Positions 55,757 to 64,000 of a stretch of 64,000 nt of DNA are shown piece by piece. The notes under the pieces are model-generated. The model searched no databases and was not told the origin of the DNA. It worked only from the letters and a program-made list of their open reading frames with translations. This stretch comes from Catellatospora vulcania. GTDB taxonomy: Bacteria; Actinomycetota; Actinomycetes; Mycobacteriales; Micromonosporaceae. The translations under genes and the position numbers were made by a program. The first letter of the stretch is position 1. Every line of letters starts with the position of its first letter. The stretch lies in contig NZ_ML769305.1 of the NCBI RefSeq assembly GCF_009720385.1, positions 16,198-80,197 on the forward strand. The letters run 5' to 3'.

Positions 55757-58435
55757 TCAGCGGCTCTGCACCGCGTTCTGGACCGCGCCCAGCAGGTGCG
55801 GGGCCTGGTCGGCCGGCACGCCGCCGCCCTGCGCCAGGTCGGCGTTGCCGCCGCCGCGGCCCGACAGCGCGCCCTTGACCAGGTCCTGCGCGGAGATCCC
55901 GCGGGACTTGGCCGCCTCGTTGACCGCCACGATCAGCGACGCCTTGCCGTTGGCCCGCGAAGCCACCGCGACGACCGCGGGACGGTCCGCCGGGAAGCGG
56001 CCGCGCACCTCCTGCGCCAGCGTGCGCACGTCGTTGACCGCAGCCCCCTCCGGCGCCTCGGTGCCCACGTACGCCACGCCGCCCAGGTCCAGCGCGCCCT
56101 CGGCCAGCGCCGCGGCCCCGCCGAGCACCAGCTGCGCGCGCATCTTCTCCAGCTCGCGCTCGGCGTCGCGCAGCTGCGCCACGGTCTGCTCGACCCGGTC
56201 GGCGACCTGCTCGCTGGGCACCTTGTACAGCTCGGCCAGGCGCGACACCAGCAGGTGCTCCTTGGCCAGGTGCCGGAAGGCGTCCATGCCGACCAGCGCG
56301 TCGACCCGGCGCACGCCGGAGCCGATGGACGCCTCCGACAGGATCTTCACCAGGCCCAGCTGGCCGGAGCGGGCCGCGTGGGTGCCGCCGCACAGCTCCC
56401 GGGCGTACTCGCCGACCTCGACGACCCGCACGTACTCGCCGTACTTCTCGCCGAACAGCGCCATCGCGCCCAGCCGCTTGGCCTCGGCCTGCGAGGTGAC
56501 GAACGCGCGCACCTCAAGGTCGCTCATCAGCACCTCGTTGACCTGCTGCTCGACGTCGTGCAGCACGCTGGTCGGCACAGCCCCGGGCGTGTTGAAGTCG
56601 AACCGCAGCCGGCCCGGCGCGTTCAGCGAACCCGCCTGCGTCGCCGACTCGCCGAGGAAGTTGCGCATGGTCTGGTGCACCAGGTGCGTCGCGGTGTGCG
56701 CGCGGGAGATGGCCCGGCGGCGCTCCACGTCGATCTGGGCGTAGCCGGCCTCGCCGGAACGGACCTCGCCCTCCAGCACCCGCCCCTTGTGCACGATCAG
56801 GCCCGGCAGCGGCTGCTGCACGTCGAGCACCTCGACCTTGCCGCCGCCGACCGTGATGACACCCAGGTCGGGCAGCTGGCCGCCGCCCTCGGCGTAGAAC
56901 GGCGTGACGTCGAGCACGACCTCGACCAGCTCGCCCTCGCCCGCCGACGTGATCAGGCCGCCGCTGCCGACCAGCGCGCGCACCTTCGACTCACGCGACA
57001 CCTCGGCGTAGCCGGTGAACTCCACCGCCCCGCCCGCGTCCAGCGCGCCCCGGTACGCCGACAGGTCGGCGTGGCCGGTCTTGCGCGCCTGCGCGTCGGC
57101 CTTGGCCCGCTTGCGCTGCTCGGCCATGAGCCGCTTGAACCCGTCGGTGTCCACCGACAGGCCCTGCTCGGCCGCGATCTCCAGGGTCAGGTCGATCGGG
57201 AAGCCGTACGTGTCGTGCAGCTGGAACGCCTTGTCACCGGCCAGCGACTTCCCGCCGGCCTTCTTGGTGTCCGCCACCGCGACGTCGAGGATGGTGGTGC
57301 CCGCCCGCAGCGTGGTGCGGAACGCCTCCTCCTCGGCGTACGCGTACTGCGAGATGCGGCCGAAGTCGGTCGCGATCTCCGGGTACGACGGTGACATCGA
57401 GTCGCGCGCCACCGGCAGCAGCTCCGGCAGGGCCGGGTCCTCGTAGCCGAGCAGGCGCATCGCCCGGATCGCCCGGCGCATGATGCGGCGCAGCACGTAG
57501 CCGCGACCCTCGTTGGACGGCGTCACGCCGTCGCCGATCAGCATCAGCGCGGTGCGCACGTGGTCGGCGATGACGCGCAGCCGCACGTCGTCGGGGTGCG
57601 ACTCGGCCGCCGTGGTGGTGTGGCTGACGTTGTAGCGCTTGCCGGTCAGCTCGCACGCCTTGTCGATCAGCGGGCGCACCTCGTCGATCTCGTAGAGGTT
57701 GTCGACGCCCTGCATGATCGAGGCCATCCGCTCCAGGCCCATGCCGGTGTCGATGTTCTGCGCCGGCAGCGCGCCCAGGATCGGGTAGTTCTCCTTGTCG
57801 GTGCCGGGGCCCCGCTCGTACTGCATGAAGACGTTGTTCCAGATCTCCATGTAGCGGTCCTCGTCGACCTCCGGACCGCCCTCGCGGCCGTAGGCCGGGC
57901 CGCGGTCGACGTAGATCTCCGAGCACGGGCCGCACGGCCCCGGGATGCCCATGGACCAGAAGTTGTCCGCCTTGCCGCGGCGCACGATGCGCTCCGCGGG
58001 CAGGCCGACCGCACGCCAGAACCCGATCGACTCGTCGTCGTCGAGATACACCGTCGCCCAGATCTTGCTCTGGTCGATGCCGAACCCGCCGTCGGCGACC
58101 GGCTTGGTGATCAGATCCCAGGAGAGGCGGATCGCCTCCTCCTTGAAATAGTCACCGAAGGAGAAATTGCCGTTCATCTGGAAGAACGTGCCGTGCCGGG
58201 AGGTCTTGCCGACCTCGTCGATGTCCGGCGTCCGGATGCACTTCTGCACGCTGACCGCACGCCGGAACGGCGGGGTCTGCTGGCCCAGGAAGTAGGGCAC
58301 GAACTGCACCATGCCGGCATTGACGAACAGCAGGTTCGGATCGTCGATGGCCGGCAGTGGAGCGCTCGGGACCACGGTGTGCCCGTTGGCCTCGAAGTGC
58401 GCCAGAAACCGTCGCTTGACTTCCGCGGTCCTCAT
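55757..58435 (-). CDS. alaS: Alanyl-tRNA synthetase
   Basis: An 892-residue class II synthetase. The catalytic core (about 1-240) has [21 protein letters not shown] and [15 protein letters not shown]. The tRNA-binding middle region has [17 protein letters not shown]. The editing domain has [14 protein letters not shown] and the zinc [13 protein letters not shown]. The C-terminal DHHA1 domain has [17 protein letters not shown]. It charges and edits tRNA-Ala. The start overlaps the preceding small gene (ATGA). Confidence 0.98.
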   Translation of the reverse strand: MRTAEVKRRFLAHFEANGHTVVPSAPLPAIDDPNLLFVNAGMVQFVPYFLGQQTPPFRRAVSVQKCIRTPDIDEVGKTSRHGTFFQMNGNFSFGDYFKEEAIRLSWDLITKPVADGGFGIDQSKIWATVYLDDDESIGFWRAVGLPAERIVRRGKADNFWSMGIPGPCGPCSEIYVDRGPAYGREGGPEVDEDRYMEIWNNVFMQYERGPGTDKENYPILGALPAQNIDTGMGLERMASIMQGVDNLYEIDEVRPLIDKACELTGKRYNVSHTTTAAESHPDDVRLRVIADHVRTALMLIGDGVTPSNEGRGYVLRRIMRRAIRAMRLLGYEDPALPELLPVARDSMSPSYPEIATDFGRISQYAYAEEEAFRTTLRAGTTILDVAVADTKKAGGKSLAGDKAFQLHDTYGFPIDLTLEIAAEQGLSVDTDGFKRLMAEQRKRAKADAQARKTGHADLSAYRGALDAGGAVEFTGYAEVSRESKVRALVGSGGLITSAGEGELVEVVLDVTPFYAEGGGQLPDLGVITVGGGKVEVLDVQQPLPGLIVHKGRVLEGEVRSGEAGYAQIDVERRRAISRAHTATHLVHQTMRNFLGESATQAGSLNAPGRLRFDFNTPGAVPTSVLHDVEQQVNEVLMSDLEVRAFVTSQAEAKRLGAMALFGEKYGEYVRVVEVGEYARELCGGTHAARSGQLGLVKILSEASIGSGVRRVDALVGMDAFRHLAKEHLLVSRLAELYKVPSEQVADRVEQTVAQLRDAERELEKMRAQLVLGGAAALAEGALDLGGVAYVGTEAPEGAAVNDVRTLAQEVRGRFPADRPAVVAVASRANGKASLIVAVNEAAKSRGISAQDLVKGALSGRGGGNADLAQGGGVPADQAPHLLGAVQNAVQSR

Positions 58436-58749
58436 CGCTGCTGCTCGCCTTCCTGCTGCTGCTTGAACTGATAGAACTTGCTGCCGACCCCGTGGGCCCA
58501 GGGCAGGTCGACGGGCTCGATCGAGACGCCGTCCTCGAACGCTGCGAAGAGCTGCTCCTCGCGGTCGGCCATGCCGTCACGGACGTCGTCCATGAAGCTT
58601 CGCACCGAGCCCGCGGCATGACCAATGGATTCCTGGGCCGTGCCGGCCAGCCCGGCCGGGGTGAACTTGCGCGCCTGGCGGGTCACCAACCGCACCACCA
58701 CGACGCCGACGCCGATGCCCACGCCGAGCCAGAGCAACCTGCGGATCAT
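58432..58749 (-). CDS. Small membrane-anchored protein (DUF6167-like)
   Basis: A 105-residue protein with one N-terminal TM helix (about 3-22, [18 protein letters not shown]), then a soluble region ([36 protein letters not shown]) that is amphipathic and ends in a Gln-rich tail. It lies in the conserved actinobacterial block before alaS and overlaps its start by four bases. Function unknown. Confidence 0.85.
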   Translation of the reverse strand: MIRRLLWLGVGIGVGVVVVRLVTRQARKFTPAGLAGTAQESIGHAAGSVRSFMDDVRDGMADREEQLFAAFEDGVSIEPVDLPWAHGVGSKFYQFKQQQEGEQQR

Positions 58750-58752
58750 GGC

Positions 58753-59205
58753 TCAGCCCCGCCGGGTGCGCTTGCGCGCCTTGAGCTCGTCACGCACCGA
58801 CTTCGCCTCATCGGCTTCTTTACGGGCCGCGGTGGCGCGCCGTACGCCGTACGTGAACGCGGCCGCCTTCACCAGCGGGCTGGCCGCGGTCGCGGTGACG
58901 ACGCTCACCAGGTTCGACACGTTGGCCGTGGTCGCCGCCAGGTGCTGGGTCATCACGTCGACCTTGGCCAGCTGCACGTTGACCCCGTCCAGCGTGACCT
59001 GGGACTGGCCGAGCGCCGTGTTGACGTTGTCGACGGTCAGGTTCACGTTGTCCAGGATCGGGCCCGTGCGCTGGCTGACCTGCCGCAACGTCACCGTGGC
59101 GGCGTCGATGGTGTGCCGCAGCCGCAGGATCGGCACGGCAAGCACCAGCACCAGCATCGCGAACGCACCCGCCGCGATCAGCCCCGCGATCTCGCCTCCA
59201 GACAT
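58753..59205 (-). CDS. DUF948-type membrane protein with coiled-coil
   Basis: A 150-residue protein: an N-terminal TM helix (about 5-27), then about 85 residues with heptad-like Val/Leu spacing (VNLTVDNVNTALGQSQVTLDG) predicted to form a coiled coil, and a basic C-terminus (KARKRTRR). This matches the DUF948/YtxG-like family of unknown function. It lies three bases upstream of the next small gene and forms an operon with it and alaS. Confidence 0.88.
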   Translation of the reverse strand: MSGGEIAGLIAAGAFAMLVLVLAVPILRLRHTIDAATVTLRQVSQRTGPILDNVNLTVDNVNTALGQSQVTLDGVNVQLAKVDVMTQHLAATTANVSNLVSVVTATAASPLVKAAAFTYGVRRATAARKEADEAKSVRDELKARKRTRRG

Positions 59206-59285
59206 GCCACATCCTCCGCACGTCGCACTTTGTCCTGACGTGCAGACCCTACCGCCCGCCGCGGCGGCGCTCGCAGCAGCCGGGC

Positions 59286-61544
59286 TCAGCTCGCCGACGG
59301 TGTCGGGGCAGGACTCTCCGTCCCGGGCTCCTCGCCGGTCTCCTCGTCCCCACCGGCGCCCTGCTCCCCGTTCGGGTCACCGGTGAACCGGATGCGGTCG
59401 TCGGCGACCGTGTTCTGCACCTTGATGGTCACCGCGGAGCCCTTGCAGGCGTCCGGGTCGGCGGCCGGCGCGGTGGACGGCTCCGCGGACGGGTCAGCGC
59501 TCGGCTGCGCCGCCGACTCCTCGCTCGGGCCGATGGTGGGACGGTTGCGCAGCAGGTCGGTGCACTCCGGTGTGGTGATCGGACGAACCCACAGGTCCAG
59601 CGTGAACTCGTCGCGCCGCCAGCACGAGTACTTGCCGTCGGTGCCCTCGTCCAGCACGCAGCTGGGCACGTCCCAGCGGGCCCAGCCAGCGTCGGTGAGC
59701 GCCTTGGTGTACGCCTGCGTGGTCTCGTCGATGCCCTTCTCGGACTCCAGCGAGCGCTCGCGGTAGCGGCAGTCGATCAGGCACCACCGGCTGCCGTAGA
59801 TGTTGTCCTCGGTCTTGCCGGCGGCGACCGCCCACGACGGCACGTCCAGCGCGTCCAGCGTGGTCAGCACGGGGTCACGGGTCGCCGCGCGCAGCACGAA
59901 GTAGAACGGCAGCGCCCCGACGATGACCGCCACCAGGGCGATCAGCGTCCACATGCGCAGCCGCTGCTGCTCGCGCAGCTGCTTGCGCACCTCCGACCGG
60001 GCGCCGCGGATGACGTCGACGCCCGCGGCCAGCCCGGCCCGGCGGTCGCCGCCCGCCGGCGGCACCACCGCGTTCGGGTCCGGTGGGCGCACCGCGATCG
60101 GCTCGGGACGGCCCGGCGGACGTCCACCGGCGGCGGCGCCCGGACCGGCGTTGGGTCCACCCTGCTTCGGGCCCGGTCCGGCGTTGGGTCCGCCAGGCAT
60201 GGGGCCCGGTCCGGCGTTGGGCCCGCCAGGCATCGGGCCCGCCATCGGGCCGGGACCGGCATGGGGTCCGGACTTCGGCCCGGGACCGGCGTTGGGTCCC
60301 GCCTGCGGCGGCATACCGCCGAGCGGAACGGGGCCGCCCTGCGGCGGACCGGCCGGCGGGACGGGCACGCCGCCCCGGTTCGGGCGGGCCGGGGAGACCG
60401 GGGCCACCGCCGGGAAGGCAGCGCGCTGCGGCTCCGGCCGCACCGGCGGGCGCACCACCGGCGAACCAGGCATACCGGCGGGGCCGGGCGGCATGCCCGG
60501 ACGGCCTCGGCCGCCGTCCACGTTCGGCGCGTTCGGGGTACGCGGCATCTCACCGGTGCGGGTGGGGTCCATCTCGCGGCGGCGCACCACCGGCGGCTCC
60601 CCGCCGGGTTTACGCAACGGCTGCTCGGGGCGGCCACGGACCGGCGGCGGCTCCACCGGCGCGGGCTCGGGACGGCCCCGGCGCGGCTCCTCCGCCTCCG
60701 GCCGGACGGCACGGCGGCCGGTGGGCTCGTCCGCGACGCCGCGGCGGCTGCCGGTGTCGTCCGCGGCGGCCCGTCGACCCGGCGGATCCTCCGCGGCACG
60801 GCGGCCGACCGGCTCCTCGGCGGCCCGGCGGCCCGGCGGCTCCTCCGCCGCGCGGCGGCCGACCGGCTCCTCGGCGGCCCGGCGGTGACCGCCGGTGGGC
60901 TCGTCCTCGGCCCGGCGGCGGCCGGTCTGCGTGTCCTCGCCGCCGCGACGGCGTCCGGCGGCGGTGTCGTCGTCGGCCCGGCGGCGGCCCGCGGGGTCCT
61001 CCTCGGCGCGGCGACGGCCGCTCAGCGTGTCCTCACCGGCGGTGCGGTGCCCACCTGCGGTGTCCTCACCGGCCCGGCGGCGGCCGGACGGCTCGTCGTC
61101 GGCACGGCGTCGACCGGCGGGCGGCTCCTCCGGGGTGCGCCGGCGGCCACCCTGGGTGTCCTCACCAGCGCGGCGAGCGCCGCCCGCGGTGTCCTCACCG
61201 GGTCGGCGGGCACCTCCTGCGGGGTCCTCAGCCGGGCGGCGGGCGCCCGTGGTGTCCTCGTCGCGACGGCGGCCCGCGGGTGCGTCGCCGCCCCGCGGAC
61301 GGCGACCGGCGTCCGCGGGCGCACCGGGGGCACGGCCCGCCGGGGCGTCCTCACTCAGCGCGCTCAGCTTGTCCCAGCGGCTGCTGCCGCCGTCGGTGAA
61401 GTCGGCGTCCTCGAACTGGTCCTTGGCCTGCTTGGCGCCGCGCAGATCGTCAAGCCAGCCGGTCTCCTCCTGCGGGACCTCCTCGGCCTCGCCGCCGCGG
61501 CCCTTCTTCCGGCCACGTCCGTCGGTCGCATCGGCCCTGCTCAT
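59286..61544 (-). CDS. Large single-pass membrane protein with disordered Arg/Asp-Glu and Pro/Gly repeats
   Basis: A 752-residue protein I do not recognise as a named family. Residues about 60-300 are low-complexity repeats of the type GRRRAEDEPTG / GEDTAGG / RRAAEEPPG. About 300-510 are Pro/Gly-rich with a run of GPNAGPGPMPG-like repeats. A basic stretch (SEVRKQLREQQRLR) leads to one TM helix (about 540-562, MWTLIALVAVIVGALPFYFVL). The C-terminal region (about 563-752) is extracytoplasmic, with about five cysteines (WCLIDCRYRERSLE, CVLDEG, CWRRDEF, CTDLLRN) and a Pro/Ser tail. It probably has a cytoplasmic, charge-patterned N-terminus. The start ATG lies inside the 74-bp tandem repeat. Confidence 0.85.
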   Translation of the reverse strand: MSRADATDGRGRKKGRGGEAEEVPQEETGWLDDLRGAKQAKDQFEDADFTDGGSSRWDKLSALSEDAPAGRAPGAPADAGRRPRGGDAPAGRRRDEDTTGARRPAEDPAGGARRPGEDTAGGARRAGEDTQGGRRRTPEEPPAGRRRADDEPSGRRRAGEDTAGGHRTAGEDTLSGRRRAEEDPAGRRRADDDTAAGRRRGGEDTQTGRRRAEDEPTGGHRRAAEEPVGRRAAEEPPGRRAAEEPVGRRAAEDPPGRRAAADDTGSRRGVADEPTGRRAVRPEAEEPRRGRPEPAPVEPPPVRGRPEQPLRKPGGEPPVVRRREMDPTRTGEMPRTPNAPNVDGGRGRPGMPPGPAGMPGSPVVRPPVRPEPQRAAFPAVAPVSPARPNRGGVPVPPAGPPQGGPVPLGGMPPQAGPNAGPGPKSGPHAGPGPMAGPMPGGPNAGPGPMPGGPNAGPGPKQGGPNAGPGAAAGGRPPGRPEPIAVRPPDPNAVVPPAGGDRRAGLAAGVDVIRGARSEVRKQLREQQRLRMWTLIALVAVIVGALPFYFVLRAATRDPVLTTLDALDVPSWAVAAGKTEDNIYGSRWCLIDCRYRERSLESEKGIDETTQAYTKALTDAGWARWDVPSCVLDEGTDGKYSCWRRDEFTLDLWVRPITTPECTDLLRNRPTIGPSEESAAQPSADPSAEPSTAPAADPDACKGSAVTIKVQNTVADDRIRFTGDPNGEQGAGGDEETGEEPGTESPAPTPSAS

Positions 61545-61711
61545 CGCTTCTCCTCGCTGCGCTCGCCGGCTCGATGAGCCGCACTGAGCCCCATGGCTCG
61601 CTCACTGCGTTCGCTCATCGCTTCTCCTCGCTTCGCTCGCCGGCACGATGAGCCGCACTGAGCCCCATGGCTCGTTCGCTGCGCTCACTCACCGGCTTCT
61701 CCTCGCTGCGT
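61543..61711. repeat. 74-75-bp tandem repeat carrying ribosome binding site and start codon
   Basis: About 2.2 copies with a 74-75-base period; gcttctcctcg recurs at 61546, 61620 and 61695. On the minus strand each unit reads GAGGAGAAGC(G)ATGAGC or a close variant, that is a ribosome binding site and start. The innermost copy provides the start of the 752-residue protein, the middle copy opens a 24-25-codon frame ending on that start, and the outermost overlaps the rarA 3' end. Confidence 0.85.
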
Positions 61712-63094
61712 ACCTGTGTTGCCCGCGCCCCGGACGACGGCGCGCAGCTTCGGCAGGCGTTCGGCGATGTGCCGTTCGCCACCGTGTCCGGTGGGACGGT
61801 AGTAGTCCACGCCCACGAGGTCGTCGGGTGGGTACTGCTGACCCACCACACCTCGGGCGTCGTCGTGCGGGTAGCGGTAGCCGATGCCGTGGCCCAGGCC
61901 CTTCGAGCCCGCGTAGTGCGCGTCGCGCAGGTGCGGGGGCACCGCGCCCGCCTTGCCGGCGCGCACGTCGGCGATCGCCGCGAAGATGGCCGTGGTGACC
62001 GCGTTGGACTTCGGGGCGGTGGCCAGGTGGGCGACCGCCTGGGCCAGGTTCAGCTGCGCCTCGGGCAGGCCGACGTGCTGCACCGCGTACGAGGCGTTCA
62101 CCGCGGCGGTCAGTGCCGTCGGGTCGGCCAGGCCGACGTCCTCGCTCGCGAAGATGATCAGTCGCCGGGCGATGAAGCGCGGGTCCTCGCCCGCGGTCAG
62201 CATCCGCGCCAGGTAGTGCAGCGCCGCATCCACGTCCGAGCCGCGCATGCTCTTGATGAACGCGCTGATCACGTCGTAGTGGGCATCCCCGGCGCGGTCG
62301 TAGCGCAGCGCCGCCACGTCGACCGCGCGTTCCGCGGTGGCCACGTCGATCTCGGGCACGCCGTCGCCGTCGTGGATCGCGAGCGCGGAGCCGGCCGCGG
62401 CCTCCAGCGCGGTGAGCGCCTTGCGCACGTCGCCGCCCGCCAGCCGGACCAGGTGGTCCTCGGCCTCGCCGGCGATGGTCACCGCGCCGCCCAGGCCGCG
62501 CGGGTCGGTCAGGGCACGCCGGACCAGGCCGCGCACCGCCTCGTCGTCCAGCGGCTTGAGGGTCAGCAGCACGCAGCGCGACAGCAGCGGCGAGATGATC
62601 GAGAAGTACGGGTTCTCCGTGGTCGCCGCGAGCAGCGTCACCGTGCGGTCCTCGACCGCGGCCAGCAGCGAGTCCTGCTGGGTCTTGGTGAACCGGTGCA
62701 CCTCGTCGATGAACAGCACGGTCGGCGGGCCGCCTGCCCGGCGTCGGCGGCGCGCGGTGTCGATGACCTCGCGTACCTCCTTGACCCCGGCGGTCAGCGC
62801 GGACATCGCGACGAAGTGCCGGTCGTCGGCGTCGGCGACGAGGTGGGCGATCGTGGTCTTGCCGCAGCCGGGCGGCCCCCACAGGATCACCGACATCGGC
62901 GCGCCGCCCGCGACCAGGCGGCGCAGCGGCGCTCCCGGAGCCAGCAGATGCTCCTGGCCGACCAGCTCGTCGATGCCCGCCGGGCGCAGCCGGACCGCCA
63001 GCGGGGCGTCCGCCGACGGCGCCTCGAAGCCCGGCGAACCGATCCTGCGATCAGTCGGCGAGGGCTCCAGGGAGAAGAGGCCGTCGGTCTGCAT
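61685..63094 (-). CDS. rarA: Replication-associated recombination protein RarA (MgsA)
   Basis: A 469-residue AAA+ ATPase: [21 protein letters not shown], Walker [15 protein letters not shown], Walker [11 protein letters not shown], sensor [11 protein letters not shown], and the C-terminal tetramerisation region with [24 protein letters not shown] and [10 protein letters not shown]. It acts at stalled replication forks with SSB. ATG at 63094 ([10 protein letters not shown]) is preferred over a start six codons upstream. Its last codons run into the tandem repeat. Confidence 0.95.
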   Translation of the reverse strand: MQTDGLFSLEPSPTDRRIGSPGFEAPSADAPLAVRLRPAGIDELVGQEHLLAPGAPLRRLVAGGAPMSVILWGPPGCGKTTIAHLVADADDRHFVAMSALTAGVKEVREVIDTARRRRRAGGPPTVLFIDEVHRFTKTQQDSLLAAVEDRTVTLLAATTENPYFSIISPLLSRCVLLTLKPLDDEAVRGLVRRALTDPRGLGGAVTIAGEAEDHLVRLAGGDVRKALTALEAAAGSALAIHDGDGVPEIDVATAERAVDVAALRYDRAGDAHYDVISAFIKSMRGSDVDAALHYLARMLTAGEDPRFIARRLIIFASEDVGLADPTALTAAVNASYAVQHVGLPEAQLNLAQAVAHLATAPKSNAVTTAIFAAIADVRAGKAGAVPPHLRDAHYAGSKGLGHGIGYRYPHDDARGVVGQQYPPDDLVGVDYYRPTGHGGERHIAERLPKLRAVVRGAGNTGTQRGEAGE

Positions 63095-63156
63095 CACGCA
63101 GACGATACCCGGCACCGCGACGGGCCGCCTCGGCCGATCTTCACCGACCCGACCGG

Positions 63157-63162
63157 TAAGGT
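63157..63162 (+). promoter_or_regulatory. Putative -10 element for a leaderless GNAT mRNA
   Basis: TAAGGT six bases before the GTG at 63169; no ribosome binding site is visible between. This is consistent with leaderless initiation. Confidence 0.35.
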
Positions 63163-63168
63163 GACGTC

Positions 63169-63900
63169 GTGGCCCTCACCCCTGACTTCTTCGGACGTGA
63201 CGACCTGCTCGCGAAGGTGGACGACCACCCCTATGCGCGCCTCACCGCAGGCGGCGACGACGTTCGGGGGTACGTCCTGGCCGGCGCGCTGGCCTGGACC
63301 TCGCTCGGCCCGTGGGGCCCGATCGCGGCCTCGCTCGGCGACCCGGCCCCGGTCGTGGCGCTGTTCGCCCGGCTCGCCGCCGACGGCCCGCTGACGGCCG
63401 GCACCTGGCTGCACCTGCCCCGGATCACCCGCGCCGCGGCGGCGGTGCTGCCCGCCGACACCCACGACGACTGGGACTACCTGTGGACGGCCGACGCACC
63501 CGCGCCGCGCCCGGCCGAGGCCGGCGTGGTCGCCCTGGATCCGGCCGAGCACGACGACGTCGCCGCGGTGCTGGACGACGCGCTGCCGGACAGCACCAGC
63601 CGTCCCGATGATCCGCGCATCCGGCAGTGGTACGGCGTCCGTGCCGGTGGCCGGCTGGTGGCCGTCGCGGGCGACCGCAGCCTCAACGGCGTCGGCTTCC
63701 TGGCCGGCATCGCCGTCGCCACCACCGCGCAGGGACGCGGCCACGGCGCAGCCCTCACCACCGCCCTGACCCGCCGCCTGGTCGCCGAGTTCGGCATCAG
63801 CTCCCTGGGCGTCATGTCCGACAACACCCGCGCGCTGGCCCTCTACCGCCGCCTCGGCTACACCCGCTCGATCCCCCGCACCTCCGTCCGCCTCACCTGA
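63169..63900 (+). CDS. GNAT-family N-acetyltransferase
   Basis: A 243-residue protein from GTG 63169. The C-terminal half (about 115-243) has the GNAT acetyl-CoA fold: [24 protein letters not shown] (Q/R-x-x-G-x-G/A loop) and [13 protein letters not shown] at the end. The N-terminal half (1-110) has a helical region ([22 protein letters not shown]) of unassigned type. The acyl acceptor is unknown. It is divergent from rarA. Confidence 0.88.
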   Translation: MALTPDFFGRDDLLAKVDDHPYARLTAGGDDVRGYVLAGALAWTSLGPWGPIAASLGDPAPVVALFARLAADGPLTAGTWLHLPRITRAAAAVLPADTHDDWDYLWTADAPAPRPAEAGVVALDPAEHDDVAAVLDDALPDSTSRPDDPRIRQWYGVRAGGRLVAVAGDRSLNGVGFLAGIAVATTAQGRGHGAALTTALTRRLVAEFGISSLGVMSDNTRALALYRRLGYTRSIPRTSVRLT

Positions 63901-63912
63901 CCCGCCACCTCA

Positions 63913-63953
63913 TACGCCCCGCCGCGCGGCGCCCTGCATAGACGTGGGGCGTA
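63913..63953. terminator. Hairpin after the acetyltransferase gene
   Basis: Arms tacgcccc/ggggcgta with inner gccgcgcggc pairing, 12 bases past the stop. It contains atagacg, the first bases of the family A arm, but the rest does not match family A. Confidence 0.6.
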
Positions 63954-64000
63954 ATCGGTGTTGCCGCGAACCACAATGGGAAGCCGCTAGGCAGGAGGGG

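Noticed and set aside
63938..63950. A fourth family A palindrome near the right edge
   Set aside because: Only atagacg matches; the following bases differ and no matching right arm is seen before the window ends.

Overview
The window is chromosomal DNA of a high-GC filamentous actinobacterium, most likely a member of the Micromonosporaceae. The evidence is very high GC with strong GC3 bias, many GTG/TTG starts, actinobacterial marker genes (bldD, mihF, an actinobacterial-type priA, folP2-like, RibBA, HisG long form, omega), and gene orders typical of the phylum. No rRNA, tRNA, CRISPR array, prophage or insertion sequence was seen. Sixty protein genes are supported; all but seven lie on the minus strand.

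Layout, left to right. 0-4.2 kb: pheS-pheT followed by a folP2-like gene cut by the window edge. 4.5-6.9 kb: infC-rpmI-rplT and a SpoU-family RNA methyltransferase. 7-11 kb: a PH-domain membrane protein, hisE-hisG, a plus-strand quinone oxidoreductase and a GerMN lipoprotein. 11-14.6 kb: riboflavin genes ribD-ribE-ribBA-ribH. 14.7-16.5 kb: rpe overlapping a REC-GGDEF regulator. 16.6-25.5 kb: housekeeping genes gmk-rpoZ-coaBC, metK, priA, def-fmt-rsmB. 25.8-26.1 kb: mihF. 26.3-36.9 kb: the pyrimidine operon pyrR-pyrB-pyrC-carA-carB-pyrD-(bioA)-pyrF, largely built of 4-base start/stop overlaps, with a PyrR-binding RNA hairpin over the pyrR ribosome binding site. 37.2-38.8 kb: divergent bldD, then efp-nusB. 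38.9-43.7 kb: an accessory cassette of a two-component system, a Lipoprotein_15 lipoprotein, an orphan amino-acid-type binding lipoprotein and an unrecognised WhiA-like protein. 43.7-47 kb: aroC-aroK-aroB-aroQ. 47-50.4 kb: a secreted sugar-dehydrogenase-like protein and a secreted glycerophosphodiesterase. 50.5-55.7 kb: three MltG-type lytic transglycosylase paralogues with aroE between two of them, plus ruvX. 55.7-61.5 kb: alaS, two small membrane proteins and a 752-residue mostly disordered membrane protein. 61.7-63.9 kb: rarA and a GNAT acetyltransferase.

Most genes serve core metabolism: translation, pyrimidine, riboflavin, shikimate, histidine and SAM synthesis. Two threads point to development and envelope biology. 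BldD carries the RxD-x8-RxxD c-di-GMP signature, and a GGDEF protein with an altered GGDDF active site lies in the same window. The multiplied MltG genes bear on cell-wall synthesis.

The most unusual non-coding feature is a set of intergenic palindrome families near gene ends. Family A has 3 copies of 64-65 bp. Family B has 3 copies of 80-90 bp with a conserved asymmetric core, all inside the accessory cassette. Family C has 2 copies, one of which lies within the bioA reading frame. They probably act as terminators, but their conservation exceeds what a terminator needs, which suggests copying as elements.
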